In this document: piece by piece, positions 31,406 through 46,400 of the stretch
Layout of the letters: each line of letters starts with the position of its first letter
Position numbering within the stretch: position 1 is the first letter of the stretch
Source of the DNA: Dioscorea cayenensis subsp. rotundata
Lineage: Eukaryota; Streptophyta; Magnoliopsida; Dioscoreales; Dioscoreaceae
Length of the DNA: 64,000 bases
Assembly (NCBI RefSeq): GCF_009730915.1
Contig: NC_052474.1
Location: forward strand, 1,771,501 to 1,835,500
Direction: 5' to 3'
Position numbers and translations under genes: made by a program
Notes under the pieces: model-generated
Seen by the model: only the letters and a program-made list of their open reading frames with translations
What the model was told of the DNA's origin: nothing
Databases searched by the model: none

Positions 31406-34400
31406 CTATACGCTCTTTAGGCTGCATTTCTTTAGCCATTCTACATGTTGAAAATCTTTACTTGGGATATGGATGATGCCTCCCTGCTCATTCACCTTTT
31501 CAATCAGTAGCTTTAGTAATGGGATTTTTGAAAGTGTTTCAGACGATCCAACCATGATCAACTTTTTCTGCACATAAGCACCGTAAAGCACCAATAGGAT
31601 TTTAGGTTTGTTTCACATATTTAGTGTTTATATCTGAGAGAGTATTATTACAAACGGCCACCAATACTTGCCTGCAGCAAATCTTATACGCAAATATATG
31701 CGAACAAAAGTTGTCATTGCTTGACAAAAGAGTGATAAAATCTCCAAAAGGAAATTAAGAATTACAAAATGGATGGAGAACACTTGCCTTGGCACGTGTG
31801 AGGGCAACATTAATCCGATGCCAGTCTCCAAGCAAGGAAGATGCACAAGCCCTTGAATTCCTACTGGATCTTACAAAGGAAACTAGTATGCAGTCCTTAT
31901 CCCTTCCCTGCATGGCCAAGACCAGTTTTGCAAGGAAACAATGATTAAATCAGGATAAATTGCATTCTCTAAACCAGAAAGCTAGCATCATGGAATTCAA
32001 AGATAAATAGTGATCCTAATACACAAGGATTTGCACTAGCAATTCATGCAGTAACAACGAGGAAAAAAATAACTAAGACACGGCACTTTCTACATGTACA
32101 TATCAACAAAAGTAGTATCCCATGACATCTATGTGCATCTTTTTCATCAACACAGGGTTCAAACAACTTAGACCTTAATAATTTGAAATTATAACAAGTG
32201 GATGGCTTTTGTATTTAAAGCATAAATATGACAGGCACAATGATGAATTTTGACAGGATGTTTGTTTAGGAGAATAAGCACACAATTAAGGTAAAGCAGT
32301 ATGAATATTATTCTGCTTAATAATTAAGTAATCAGAAGGGATATTCACTTCCGAGCTACTTCAATCTAACCTGGTACTTGTCGATAGTGTGAACTTCTAC
32401 TAGTCCAGAAGCATCAATAACACTTCGGATGAGATTAGCTTGCGAGTTGTAAGGGGTAATTATACCAATTTCATTCAAGCAAATGTCCCTCTTCACCAAT
32501 TCTCTAGTTACCTATAAAAAAGATGCCAACAAGAATGAACCTACATCTCAAGATGAAAATCAACACAAGCATCAGCTTTGCAAACAAATAACAGATCATT
32601 AATGAAAAAATACAATTTAAGATGACTGATCAAATTTCAGCAAGTTTTCGTACCTCTGAGACAACATATGCTTCCATAGGGTTACTCCCAGGTTTGTAAT
32701 CTTTTACCTCAGGTGCAGGCAACAGATCTAAAGGGTCCATTTAACAACAAGATTAATAACTCAAAGAGACACCTTAAGAATCTATAAATGATAAAAGGCC
32801 AAATGTTTAGAACCTGTGTTTATAAAAACCACAGATCTGCTTGGATCCAAAACCTGCAGAGACAAACAACTATTGGTTAGCTTTAACCAAGGAGGCCCTA
32901 AATGTTGAGTTTGAAAGCATAAAATCTTAACCTTAAGGTTTGTAACATTAGTTTTATAAGATTTATAAGGACATGATCAATGTTAAAATACATTTCTTTA
33001 GCAGCATAATTCATTGAAGATTGCATAAATGACACACAGTCCTCTAACACATCAAAGCTTGCCCAAAAATAAAAATAAAAATAACACATGTAAATGACGT
33101 GAATAGAATATGTTCCACTGGGGAAGAACAGCTTCTAATGTGAAAATGGATAACATCTCAAGATGGTTTTTCACAAGGATAGGAACATACTAAGGATGCC
33201 CATGATTGCATTAAGAACTTATTATGTAAAACTTTTACCAACTCCCAAGTTAATCCACTAATGAATCAATTCCGATGATAAATCTAGTGCATTTGCAGAA
33301 TTCCAAGGCAAGTTCATCAAAATAATGTAGCATAAAACACAGAAGCTCCTGAGCCTTGACTATAGGATACTGATTCAACAATGAGTGGCGTACTCATGGA
33401 TATGGTAAAATCCATAATTCAAGTGACTACGCATGAACCAAGGTATGGAAAATCTAGCTGCCAAGATGGAAGGACCAACAAAAGGATTTCATTGAACTGA
33501 CTGAAGGTAAACACCAGAATCTTCTATATTACCTGACAAGGGACTCATGAATTGAACCGGCCACAGAGGTCTATGACTACTTCAAATAAATAATCACCTC
33601 ACATATAAAATAAAGATAATTTAAAAAACAAAAACAAAATTCTATCCAGCTTGCATTTGTAGAAGGTAATTTTATATTTTTATGTAAACAAAATACTCAT
33701 TTTATTACTATTTTGTTTACATAAAATGGCATGCATAAGCTAATAGATTTCACCTCTTTAAGCCATAGGGTAGTTGGCTTGTCACCGGAAAGCTGGAGTC
33801 TGGAATTAGCTATTTCAGCTGAGCCACAGCGTAGTCTTTCTCCATAAATCAAGGCATTTGACAACTCCATAATGCCAGCTGACATGCGATACTGAAAGCA
33901 GAAACATACCATAGATGAAAGCTTAAAAAAATAAAATAAAATAAAGGCCAATTAAGTATCTGTAAAATAAAAACAACTGAAACAAAAGATAAACCTGGCA
34001 CTGCAGTTCTGAAATTGCCTGTGGATGTGCTTCAGATAGCCTGCAAAACAAACTTACACCCATACCATTCTCCCGAGCCTCTGTGCTCTAGAGAAACCAA
34101 AAGGCATCTTTTGTTATAGTAAATTAATGGGAAAGTTACAGAAATCTCATAACTAAATTATATCAACCTGTACAAGTGGTGGAAGCTGGTAATGGTCACC
34201 AACCAGAACAAATGTTGAAGCAAGCATCAAAGGCCCCAAGGACACCTAAGTATGAAAAGGCTTCTTACTATCAGGAACAACCTTGAGCACAAAAAGCATG
34301 TGAAACTTATACAGTGAAAATAATTTCTCTTAAGCTTGGTGCAAGGAGATTCTAAACACAAATGGTAAATACAACTTCAGAAGAAGCTTTCTTAATAAAA

Positions 34401-37400
34401 GAGTAATGAAAAGATTACATTAATAGATCTAAAGGTCACATGATAAACACAGGAGATAATATAGTTGTAAGAAAGGTGATGTTTACGTTCATTTAAAATT
34501 CCTAAATGTAAGCATGCTTTCATGTGCGACTTAATTTCAACGATACTGCATAAAGCTACAGTGTGATTTCACAGGATAAAAATAAAAATAAAAAGATCAT
34601 ACCCTAAAAACAGTGAGATATGGGGAGAAAAAAAACCCATATGAAATAATGGAATAGGGCACATACAGGCAGGGTAATTTGTCCAGCTTCATCCATGATA
34701 CATATGTCAAAGGTTTTATTGGCAAGCAGAGGATGATTTATTCCCAGACAAGTTACTCCAACAATGCGGACTTGTTCCATCCTTTCTCTGATGTCTTCCA
34801 CAGTGCATGTCTCTGATGCTGCCTTGTGTAAAGTGCATAATTGATCAGAATTAACTGGACTAGAAACCAATATGCTCAGCACAATAGTAAAATAACATTC
34901 TACCTGAAAAACAATGCCCGCGAATGTCATCATGAATGGCTTCATGCCTTCCAATGCGGACAAAGTCTATGTCCTGAGAAAGTTTATAGCTAAATGAAAA
35001 TCACAAATCTAAATTTTGGAGAACTAAAACCATTAGATAACTAATAATGGCAGTAGCATGAAAAGCTTTGTAAATGGTTTGGCACCCTAATGTTTCCCCT
35101 CAGACCTTCAAAAGTACAGCATGATGCACAAGGGAGTGAACTGGAAGACACGAACATACAAAAATGACAAAAAAAAACAAAAACAGTGATGTGATTGCTA
35201 GTAGTTAAAGGGACCACATGTCTACCATTACATATGTAATCTAGAATTGAGACATATACTAGGAAAAACTTGAATAAAAAAGTTCAGAATAATTTATCAA
35301 ACTCTGTAATATAACATATTTATGCTTTGGAAAATATTTTGTGAAATGAGGGCCACATGGGCCCTCCAGTTCAAATGTGAGATGCCCTTGTTGCCTCTAT
35401 CCTCCTAACACCATCACCAGTAGTAGATTCGACCAATGTAGCTCCCAATTTGGCTGAAATCTGATCCTAGCCACAAACTGCCATATGAAGCATTACAGAA
35501 AGCCCAACATTGAGCAATATACGAGACAGAATGATAACGAAACAAGAGTCAAGTGCATCACTGCATGAGACAATATTAATAGCTAACTTTCTTAAAAACA
35601 AAATGGAAATCAACAAAAATAAAAGAGCGAAAAAGTTCATACATAACATAAGAAGCACATAAAAGTTAATAACATGCGCTTCCAACATCTATGTTCTTAG
35701 AAAACAATAGTTGCTCAACCAAAACAATTATGAGATAAGATTTTGAGTTATATAAAGGATATACAGAGGGCATTATGTTCCAAACCTCAGCTTTCAATTT
35801 GAGAAGTAGATTATCAATGGCTGTATTTGTGTATGATGTCAGCAAAATAGAACCCCCTCTCAGTAGCAATGCCTTCACAGCATGGACCATAGTAGATGTT
35901 TTACCTGTCCCAGGCATTCCTAGAACAAGAGCATAATCCTTTGCTGAAAGTATCTGAGAAGCAGAAGGTGCATTGTCAGCAAACCATTAGCTTCACAGAT
36001 GCTGCAACCCAAGGAAAAGCAGAAAAAAAAAAGACCTTCTGAATAGCTCCTCTTTGATCCTTATTCAAATTATTTTCTGAACGAAGATATGATAGGGCTG
36101 GATCTTGACTAATTATCCCCCCACTATCAAACCTAGGGACCTGTATTCAGCCAAGTTGAACCATATGCATTTAACAAAAACACCTATCAATACAGGAGCA
36201 ACCAGAATATTAGCCATAGAATGATACCTCAAGATCAACAACCATTTTCCTTAGGTGTGAACTCCTAAAGCTTTTATCAAATAATTGCACAATATTGAAT
36301 CTTCAAAGAGAAAAATGATCATTAATAAATAAATAAGAAAAGCCAATTTTGTTCAGCAAAGTTGTGATAGAAATAAGAAATTGTCATTAGGCTTGAGAGG
36401 CTCTGCAGTAAAAGCTCAATGTGGTTGATTTTACCTCATGATTGCATATGAAGAAGAAACTTCATCTTTGTCAATGCACCACATTTCTTGGACAAGGTCT
36501 TCCAACTCTATAGAAGAATTGCTCCACGGAAGCCTTAAACGTCGAGAAAGGGATATCTAGGATAATTCAGAAACACAGGAATAAATATTAAAACTTATTG
36601 GAAGGCCAAGACACAATTAATTAAAAAGCCATGCTTCAATTTTCATGCAATTGCCAGCATATGAAACAAGGAAAATAAATAAATATGAACAGATTTTAAA
36701 TCGTACAAAAGAAGAAGCTACCCACTGTAACACGAGATTGATCAATATTTTTTATGATTCCATTTGCAACTGCTATATGCCCAGATTTCGTGCTAAGTAT
36801 CTAACAGAAAAATCAAATGACAAAATTAGAATAGAAGTAGAAAAGCAGCACAAATGAATCCATAAAAGCAATATTTCATAGGAGGCAAGATCTAAGATTA
36901 GATAAAAGCAAATGCAATAACCACCGCTTCAAATCCTGAAATCACTGCATTAAAGAGTGTTATTATTTGCTGCGAGTACCTTTGATACGAACAAGATCTA
37001 AGTTAATGGGATCTAGAATAAAACTAAGCTAGAATTATGTAGAGTGAACTGAGGCAATAACTATCGCAATTTAATACTTTGATGCACATTGACAGCGACC
37101 AACATTAAGCGATATCCAAAGAGATATTTATAATTGCTGACTAATTCAGCATCTTACATAATCTATACCAGCCATACAAAATAAAAGGATTTTAATAGGT
37201 TTTGTGATAGCTCAGTTGTAAAATAAAACTCTACTCGGTATCTGTTCAAACTAACAAATTAGAATTCAAAGCATCCTTATGACCGCTAAATGAGTCAAAG
37301 CATCATAAATAAGAGCTTCTTAATCACGAAGCATTCTTTCCTTATATTGAGCATTACTTTCTCGGGTTTTACACTAATATGTGTGTTTATGTTACTTTAT

Positions 37401-40400
37401 GCGGTAGGGTTGTGGCCAGAGTATGAAGGAAAAAACCAATATGGATCATGTCTGCGATTTTGGAGGAAATCTTGCTAAGTTNNNNNNNNNNNNNNNNNNN
37501 NNNNNNNNNNNNNNNNNNNNNNNNNNNNNNNNNNNNNNNNNNNNNNNNNNNNNNNNNNNNNNNNNNNNNNNNNNNNNNNNNNNNNNNNNNNNNNNNNNNN
37601 NNNNNNNNNNNNNNNNNNNNNNNNNNNNNNNNNNNNNNNNNNNNNNNNNNNNNNNNNNNNNNNNNNNNNNNNNNNNNNNNNNNNNNNNNNNNNNNNNNNN
37701 NNNNNNNNNNNNNNNNNNNNNNNNNNNNNNNNNNNNNNNNNNNNNNNNNNNNNNNNNNNNNNNNNNNNNNNNNNNNNNNNNNNNNNNNNNNNNNNNNNNN
37801 NNNNNNNNNNNNNNNNNNNNNNNNNNNNNNNNNNNNNNNNNNNNNNNNNNNNNNNNNNNNNNNNNNNNNNNNNNNNNNNNNNNNNNNNNNNNNNNNNNNN
37901 NNNNNNNNNNNNNNNNNNNNNNNNNNNNNNNNNNNNNNNNNNNNNNNNNNNNNNNNNNNNNNNNNNNNNNNNNNNNNNNNNNNNNNNNNNNNNNNNNNNN
38001 NNNNNNNNNNNNNNNNNNNNNNNNNNNNNNNNNNNNNNNNNNNNNNNNNNNNNNNNNNNNNNNNNNNNNNNNNNNNNNNNNNNNNNNNNNNNNNNNNNNN
38101 NNNNNNNNNNNNNNNNNNNNNNNNNNNNNNNNNNNNNNNNNNNNNNNNNNNNNNNNNNNNNNNNNNNNNNNNNNNNNNNNNNNNNNNNNNNNNNNNNNNN
38201 NNNNNNNNNNNNNNNNNNNNNNNNNNNNNNNNNNNNNNNNNNNNNNNNNNNNNNNNNNNNNNNNNNNNNNNNNNNNNNNNNNNNNNNNNNNNNNNNNNNN
38301 NNNNNNNNNNNNNNNNNNNNNNNNNNNNNNNNNNNNNNNNNNNNNNNNNNNNNNNNNNNNNNNNNNNNNNNNNNNNNNNNNNNNNNNNNNNNNNNNNNNN
38401 NNNNNNNNNNNNNNNNNNNNNNNNNNNNNNNNNNNNNNNNNNNNNNNNNNNNNNNNNNNNNNNNNNNNNNNNNNNNNNNNNCGAAGTTACGTATTGCTAG
38501 GCCGAAAAGATTACATTAATAGATCTAAAGCAACAAGCATGATAAACACAGGAGATATGATGTTGTGGGAAGAAAGGTGATGTTTACGTTCATTTAAAAA
38601 TTCTAAATGTAAGCATGCTTTCATGTGCACTTAATTTCAACGATACTGCATAAAAGTTACAGGTGATTTCACAGGATAAAAATAAAACAAAAAGATCATA
38701 CCCTAAAACAGTGAGATATGGGGAGAAACCCATATGAAATAATGGAATAGGCACATACACAGGGTAATTTGTCCAGCTTCATCCATGATACATATGTCAA
38801 AGGTTTTATTGGCAAGCAGAGGATGATTTATTCCCCATGTTACTCCAACAATGCGGGACTTGTTCCATCCTTTCTCTGATGTCTTCCAGTGCATGTCTCT
38901 GATGCCTTGTGTAAAGTGCATATAATTGATCAGAATTAACTGATTGAAACCACATGCTCAGCACAATAGTAAAAAATAACATTCTACCTGAAAACAATGC
39001 TCAAGGAATGTCATCATGAATGGCTTTGCTGTTTCCAATGTGCGGAGTCAAAGTCTATGTCCTGAGAAAGTTTATAGTTAAATGAAAATCATTAAATCTA
39101 AATTTTGGAGAACTAAAAAACCATTAGATAACTAATAATGGTAGTAGCATGAAAAGCTTTGTAAATGGTTTGGCACCCTAATGTTTCCCTCAGACCTTCA
39201 AAAGTATGGTATGATGCACAAGGGAGTGAACTGAAGACACGAACATACAAAATGACAAAAAACAGCAGGATGTGATTGCAGTAGTTAAAGGGACCACATG
39301 TTCACCATTACATATGTAATCTAGAATTGAGACATGTTATATCAGGAAAAACTTGAATAAAAAAGTTCAGGAATAATTTATCAAACTCTGTAATATAACA
39401 TATTTATGTTGGAAAATATTTAGAAATGAGGGCCACATGGGCCCAGTCTGGGAAATGTGAGATGCCTTGTTAGCCTCATCCCCAAATCACCACCAGTAGA
39501 TCTGACCAATGTAGCTCCTATCCTATTGAAATCTGACCCCTAGCCACAAACTATATGAAGCATTACAGAAAGCCCAAATATTGAGCAATATACGAGACAG
39601 AATGATAACGAAACAAGAGTCAAGCATCACTGCATGAGATACAATATTAATAGCTAACTTTTCAAAAAACAAAATGGAAATCAAATAAAAATAAAAAGAG
39701 CGAAAAAAGTTCATACATAACATACAGAAGCACATAAAAGTTAATAACACGCGCTTCCAACATCTATGTTCTTAGAAAACAATAGTTGCTCAAACCAAAA
39801 CAATTATGAGATAAGATTTTGTTATAGGCAAAGGATACAATAGGGTGCTATGTTCCAAACCTCAGCTTTCAATTTGAGAAGTAGATTATCAATGGCTGTA
39901 TTTGTGTATGATGTCAGCAAAATAGAACCCCTCTCAGTAGCAATGCCCTTCACAGCATGGACCATAGTAGATGCTTTACCTGCCCAGGCATTCTGTAGAA
40001 CAAGAGCACATCCTTGCTGAAAGTATCTGAGAAGCAGAAGGTGCATTGTCAGCAAACCATTAGCTTCACAGATGCTGCAACCGCCGAAAGCAGAGACCTT
40101 CTGAATAGCTCCTTTGATCCTTATTCAAATTATTTTTCTGAAACTGAAGATATGATAGGGCTGGATCTTGACTAATTATCCCCCCACTATCAAACCTAGG
40201 GACCTGTATTCAGCCAAGTTGAACCATATGCATTTAACAAAAACACCTATCAATACAGGAGCAAACAGAGACTAGCCATAGAATGATACTCAAGATCAAC
40301 AACCATTTTCCTTAGGTGTGAACTCAGCTTTTATCAACACTGCACAATATTGAAATCCTTCAAAGAGAAAATGATCAATAATAAATGTATAAGAGAAAGC

Positions 40401-43400
40401 CAATTTTGTTCAGCAAACAGTTGTGGATAGAAATAAGAATTGTCATTAGGCTTGAGAGGCTCTGGCAGTAAAAGCTCAATGTGGTTGATTTTACATGCGA
40501 CGGCATATGAAGAAGAAACTTCTCATCTTTGTCAATGCAATTACATTTACTTCCTGGACAAGGTCTTCCAACCTATAGAAGAATTGCTCCTTACGGAAGC
40601 CTTTAAAATCGCGTAGAAAGGGATATCTATAGGATAAATCAGAAACACAGGAATAAATATTAAAACCCTATTGGCTAGGCCAAGACACAATTAATTAGCC
40701 ACAAGCTTCAATTTTCATGCAATTGCCAGCATATGAAACAAGGAAAAATGTAAATAAATATGAAATAGATTAAATCGCATAAAAGAAGAAGCTACCCACC
40801 GTAACACGAGATTGATCAATACTATGCATTCCATTTGCAACTGCTATATGCCCAGATTTCGTATGCAAGCATATCTAACAGAAAAATCAAATGACAAAAT
40901 TAGAATAGAAGTAGAAAAGCAGCACAAATGAATCCATAAAAGCAATATTTCATAGGAGGCAAGATCTAAGATTAGATAAAGCAAATGCAATAACCAAATA
41001 ACAAATCCTGAAATCACTGCATTAAAAAGGAAATTGTTGTTAAGGGTACTGCCTTTATTTTTGAACAAGAAAAAAATCTAAGTTAATGGGATCGAATAAA
41101 ACTAAGCTAAATTATATGAGTGAACTGAGCAAAATAACTATCGCAATTTAATAATGCTTTGATGACTTGACGACCAACATTAAAGCGATATCAAGATTTT
41201 ATTATAATTGCTGACTAATTCAGCATCTTACATAATCTATACCAGCCATACAAAATAAAAGGATTTTAATAGGTTTTGTGATAGCTCAGTTGTAAAATAA
41301 AACTCTACTCCAGTATTTTTTTCTGTTTCAAACTAACAAGTGGGGAATTCAAAGCATCCTTATGACCGCTTCAAATGAGTCAAAGCATCTAAATAAGAGC
41401 TTCTAGACCCAGCACCATAGTTCATCAACAAATTCAAGTTTAGAAAAATTTCAAGAAAAGCATTTCATAGTTGTGACAGTGTCAGTAATGCAATTGGAGT
41501 CTGGACCAACAATAAATCAGAAAATTAAAATAAAGAAGAAAATACAACCATTACCCAACACAGTTAAATGATGATATTGAGAAACAAAGATTCTTTCTTC
41601 ATGTTTCAGTCAACTATATTGATCAAGGCCACTAACATATCAATGAAAAATAACTAGGTCAGCATTCCACCCACCTGATGATAATTTATTTCAAACTTGA
41701 TAGGTTCATATCATCCATGAAAGTGCAATTTAGAGAAAGTAACAAATATGGAAGTCAGAACACCAAAATAATGGATGAATTTCAACTCATACGTACAATA
41801 AACCTAGATTGGCCAAGTTATCAAGCATGTCAAACACCTTAATCAAAGACAGAAATAACCCTTAACTTTCAATGCATCTTGAAAGAACAAGAACTGAGAA
41901 ACAAGAATAGCCATTACCTGCAAGGTTTCTTTTAATTCTCGGATAATAACACCAAATCAAGAAGTCATATGGAACATCAATACCAAATCATAAAATAAAT
42001 ATTAATATAAGTAGCAAATTGTCTAGTCTAATTTGCTTAAAGAAAGATTGCATAATTAAGCATAAAAACATCAACTATACCACATAGTCTCCACATCTAA
42101 GAGAGCAATCTGAGTTACTTGATCTAGCTACAGTGTCCAGTTGATCCCCACTCATGTTTCCAGCACTAGAGGCAGATAAATTTTGACGCACAAAATGATA
42201 CATAAATCTACCATTTATAGGAAGTCCATCTGCCAGAAAACCAAACATGGCATCAAGAGTGTAAGAGATGCTGTTGCCATTATCTCCTCCCCTAAAACTG
42301 CGTCTAAGTAATAATTCCTTTTTAGCCACCTGAAATTGAAAAACAAATTCATGAAGCTTGGGACAGTCAGAACAATAGTTATGTAACTTAAAGTAAACCT
42401 GAGTTGATCTAGCTTCAAGGTCAATCAGTCTGTCCCAATGCTTGAGGAAGTTACTATAAGCAACAGTCAGATGTTCTGCATGGCCGTTAAACAAATCACC
42501 AACCCCACTACTCTCTGAGTTGCCTCCATGAGCCTGAGAAATCAATGACATAGTAAACAGCTTCCAGATAATAAGAGAACACATATAGGATGGTAAATAA
42601 TAGGAATGGGACAACCCAACAGCATGACAAGTCTTGAGCATGATTCATCATCATTCATTAACAGGATTTAATCTTGTTTATCTGCACTTTAATAGTTCAT
42701 ATCAGTATTCTGAACACACAAAAATTGAAAATAGGGACGTTATAATGAATGTGTGAAGAATAACACATAATTGGAATATTCCCAAAGGCACTAGTTAACA
42801 GCAAGCCCACTGAGACTAAACCCACTAGTTAATAGCTAGTGTCACCAAGACTAAACCAAGAAAATCATGCACTAAAATATGTAAAGAAGCTTGTTATGCA
42901 AAATTCACTTGCTCAAGAGGATGTAAAAAAATCGGAGATCAAAGAAGCCCAATTGGAGGAAGACAAAGCATATCAGGTTATTACACAGATAACTCTCACC
43001 ACTTATCCTGACTGTTAACAAAGACAGTACATACATGAATGTGAAAGTACATGCAGTGTAGTGTAAAAACACTTACTAAAACATCATTGATGCTTTTATA
43101 TAAGAATTAGATGTAAAATAACTTACTGAAATAGAACAATTATAATTAATAATTCTATTTAATATTTAGTCCTTCATAAATGGTGTCATATCCAAGACGA
43201 AATTTAAGCAAAAACATTAATCCCCTTGACAAGGAGATGATATCCTAATGAAAGTCAGGGCATGCCTTGACAAGGTTCAAGGAGGGAAGACAGGACCGAC
43301 ACTGAAGACATATGGGCATACAATATAAAGGCATAAAGACAGTTTATTTAATGGCATATGTCCCCTTGCTTATTCATGGCGTCTCCCTATATTCAACAAA

Positions 43401-46400
43401 ATGCATAAAAATTCTTTTAAGGTTTGCAATAAAGTAAAGGATGTGGCACTCTCTCAAATGGGTTCCAAGAAAAAAAAAAGGTAGTTGATGCAATGTTGGG
43501 AGATGTATACAACTATCACAAATGCTGAATAAACAGAGAAATAAAGGACACCAATTAATCACTACACCAACAAGCAGGTAGAGAAAACACAGATTTAAAC
43601 AAGAAATTAGATTAACTTGGATTAACTAATGAGAAGATGATTTTGAAACATACAAGCTCCAGAATGGTTGTTAAGATATTGCACCTCTTATTGCCCCATC
43701 AAATGAGTTGTTACCGCAAGCTTCTTAAATAAATACATGCTCAATACAGTAGGTTGTACACATCCAGGAAATAATATCATATTTATGTAGGAAACAGAAG
43801 CTACAAAAAGGAACCAAAGAGCAAACCCAAGTTCTACAAGTGGTTGCCAGGCTACATACACTAAGTAAAAGGATGATTTTCAAGTTCTTCAAATGAAGGA
43901 AATCAACTTGATCAGAAAAGCAATACCAGAATGCAAATATTCAGTTACCTTATGATATATCATACAAGAGTTAAGCTGGCGGCACCCTTTGCACAGGATT
44001 GGATTCTGCAATAAAGTATAAAAAGGAATATGGTGAAGTTTACAAGAGAAGGGATCAACAAGTAATTAAGTAATAATTACACCCTTCAGAATTTCTGGAT
44101 CCAATATAAAATAAAATACAATAAACCTTTAACATAGGAGGAAATCTCTGGAAAGAAGATGCCTTCAAAATGTCGGTTGCCAACTCATTTCGACGCATAA
44201 TTAGTCCAACTAGGTCAGATCTTTGGACTTCAATGCCCTAATGGAAAATGACCAGACATTCACAAGAGAACTCATTTGCATTACTCAAGAAAAATAAGGT
44301 ACACTTACACGTGTCTGATCAGTATAAAGGTAATATAGAAGACCAGAGTCAATATCCTCCTTTGAATATCTGAAATGAAAAATTCTCATCAAAAGAATAG
44401 GATGCATCTTTCAATAAATTGTACATTACACTTGCAAATTACATAGATAAGGCAAGCACACCTCTCAGACATTAGAATCGTGTACAATATTACTTGTGCA
44501 GAATGTTCCATAGCTGACTGAAAAATCAGATAATATTAAGATACTGTACGAGCATGCTTTTAAATTTGATTACATATATGAAATTCAGATCCATTTGACA
44601 TAAGCAAGTTAATCTTTTAATTAGTAGCTTAAAATGACATAGAAAACGAGACTTAATATGGAAAAATGAAGGATTAAAGATAAACATGAAAAAATAAAAA
44701 GGTAGAAAAATATAAGAGTATCTGCAGGAGCAATCCTCCTTATATTAGAACGATCATGTGCATGCATATAGTCATGAAAAGACACTGGAGTAATTCTTGG
44801 AGAGACCAGGAGGAGCATATTAAAAGAGAATTATAAATAATAAATTTGTGTGTCTATTTCAAGGTCAGGAAAAGTAAACCAGATAAAAAATTCAATGGCA
44901 ATACCAAAGTAATTAGGAGGATTAGCTTTAATTCAAAGTCAGGAAGTCTTAGATTTAATTAGAGTAAGAAAGGGTATTTTCTTCAGCTTTAACTTTTCCC
45001 TTGGTCATTCAAAAAGGGAGATAACAATTTACCTCTGTGACCTAAAAATAGCTATAGGTTTGCAAATTGCAAAAACAAACAGGCAATTGACTATATTGGT
45101 GGGCAACTAACTTCCATTGATGCAACAACTGAAATTCTTCAAAAGGGCATTCTACACATTCAACCTCATTTGCTGAAATGACTCTTTTTTCCAACTGAAA
45201 TGCAATAATAGAATAAGTTATCTGATGTCAAGAATATAAGCCCTTAACCAGAAGAACTGAGAAATGAAGCAAGTAGATACATCAATTACAAATTGGCAAA
45301 ATCCAAACAATGAGATTTTGCAGGCGGCACACACAAGTGAACCAAAAAATATCCAAATGCATACCGACAAACAATCAAATCTATAAGAGATTGAAATTGT
45401 TTGAAAGTATCATTTAAGATCCTTTAGAAGCAATAAAACTTTGAAGTAATTTAAAACTTTAAAAATAAGCAATCATTAGTTTAGATCCAAATAATATATA
45501 ATTTCCTTACTATCACCGGACTTTGGAACTTTGAAGGAAAAATGCCTACCTGACCACTAGTTCGCTTTCCGGTCTTAAACTCCAAAGGCATTATTTTCTC
45601 GCTTGAACCACCATTACTTGAATGTATCTTAGTACGGACAGAAGCATCAATTATTCCTTTTAGGCCATATCTTGGCGCCCATGCGATCTCCTCTATATCC
45701 AAAACCTAAGATATCTCAATTTATATATTGTAAGTGCATACTAAATCATTGAACCGACAAATGAACAAGAAATGGTATGATACACATTTAGACAAATGGA
45801 ACTTCATAAGAAAATTATAGCAGCTTGCATTCAGGTCGGTGCTATTGCTATCTAGGATGAACATGCATGCAGTTAAATCACTATCAACTTCCAGCAGAAA
45901 AAAATGATGTTAAACTCAAGGAAGATAATTGTAAATCTTTCATATATTACCAGAATTATGAGGGAGGTTTACCTATTTACAGAAAATAAATGACAACAAG
46001 GGAAAGGTAGACATTGATCAGATTCTTGAATTCTTGTAAACCAAAAATCCAGAATACATGAAATGATTTTGTGGTTCTCATAAACACCTTTAAATACAAG
46101 ACAGTTGGAATTCGCTCAGTCTTTGAAAAAACAGCCAGGATATGAGCTTTTCTGAAGTCAAGTGATGGCAGTAATAATTACAAGGAAACATTCAGAATCA
46201 TCAATTAACTAGAGATATCCAACATTACACTAATTTTGTCAAACATTTTGTAATCAGTCGTCATTACCCGAGCAAGATCATCCACATTCAAAATAGATCA
46301 CTCTAAGTTCTATTAGGAGTTTTGTCATTACATTAGTCAACTTTGCCAAAGCAAGATCATTAGCCTTTTAAAATAGATAAATCACCAGATACACTTGGAT

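Noticed and set aside
37423..38580. Long open frame across the N run
   Set aside because: It consists of undetermined bases; there is no coding evidence.
38482..41404. A second, broken DNA2 gene or local gene duplication
   Set aside because: It copies introns as well as exons, carries read-error-like indels, begins right at an adapter string and ends where the normal intron continues. A contig overlap explains it better.
45112..45194. Possible cassette exon in a DNA2 intron ([18 protein letters not shown])
   Set aside because: It has a good acceptor, but its 83-base length breaks the frame, and the flanking exons join directly as [12 protein letters not shown], as expected for Dna2.
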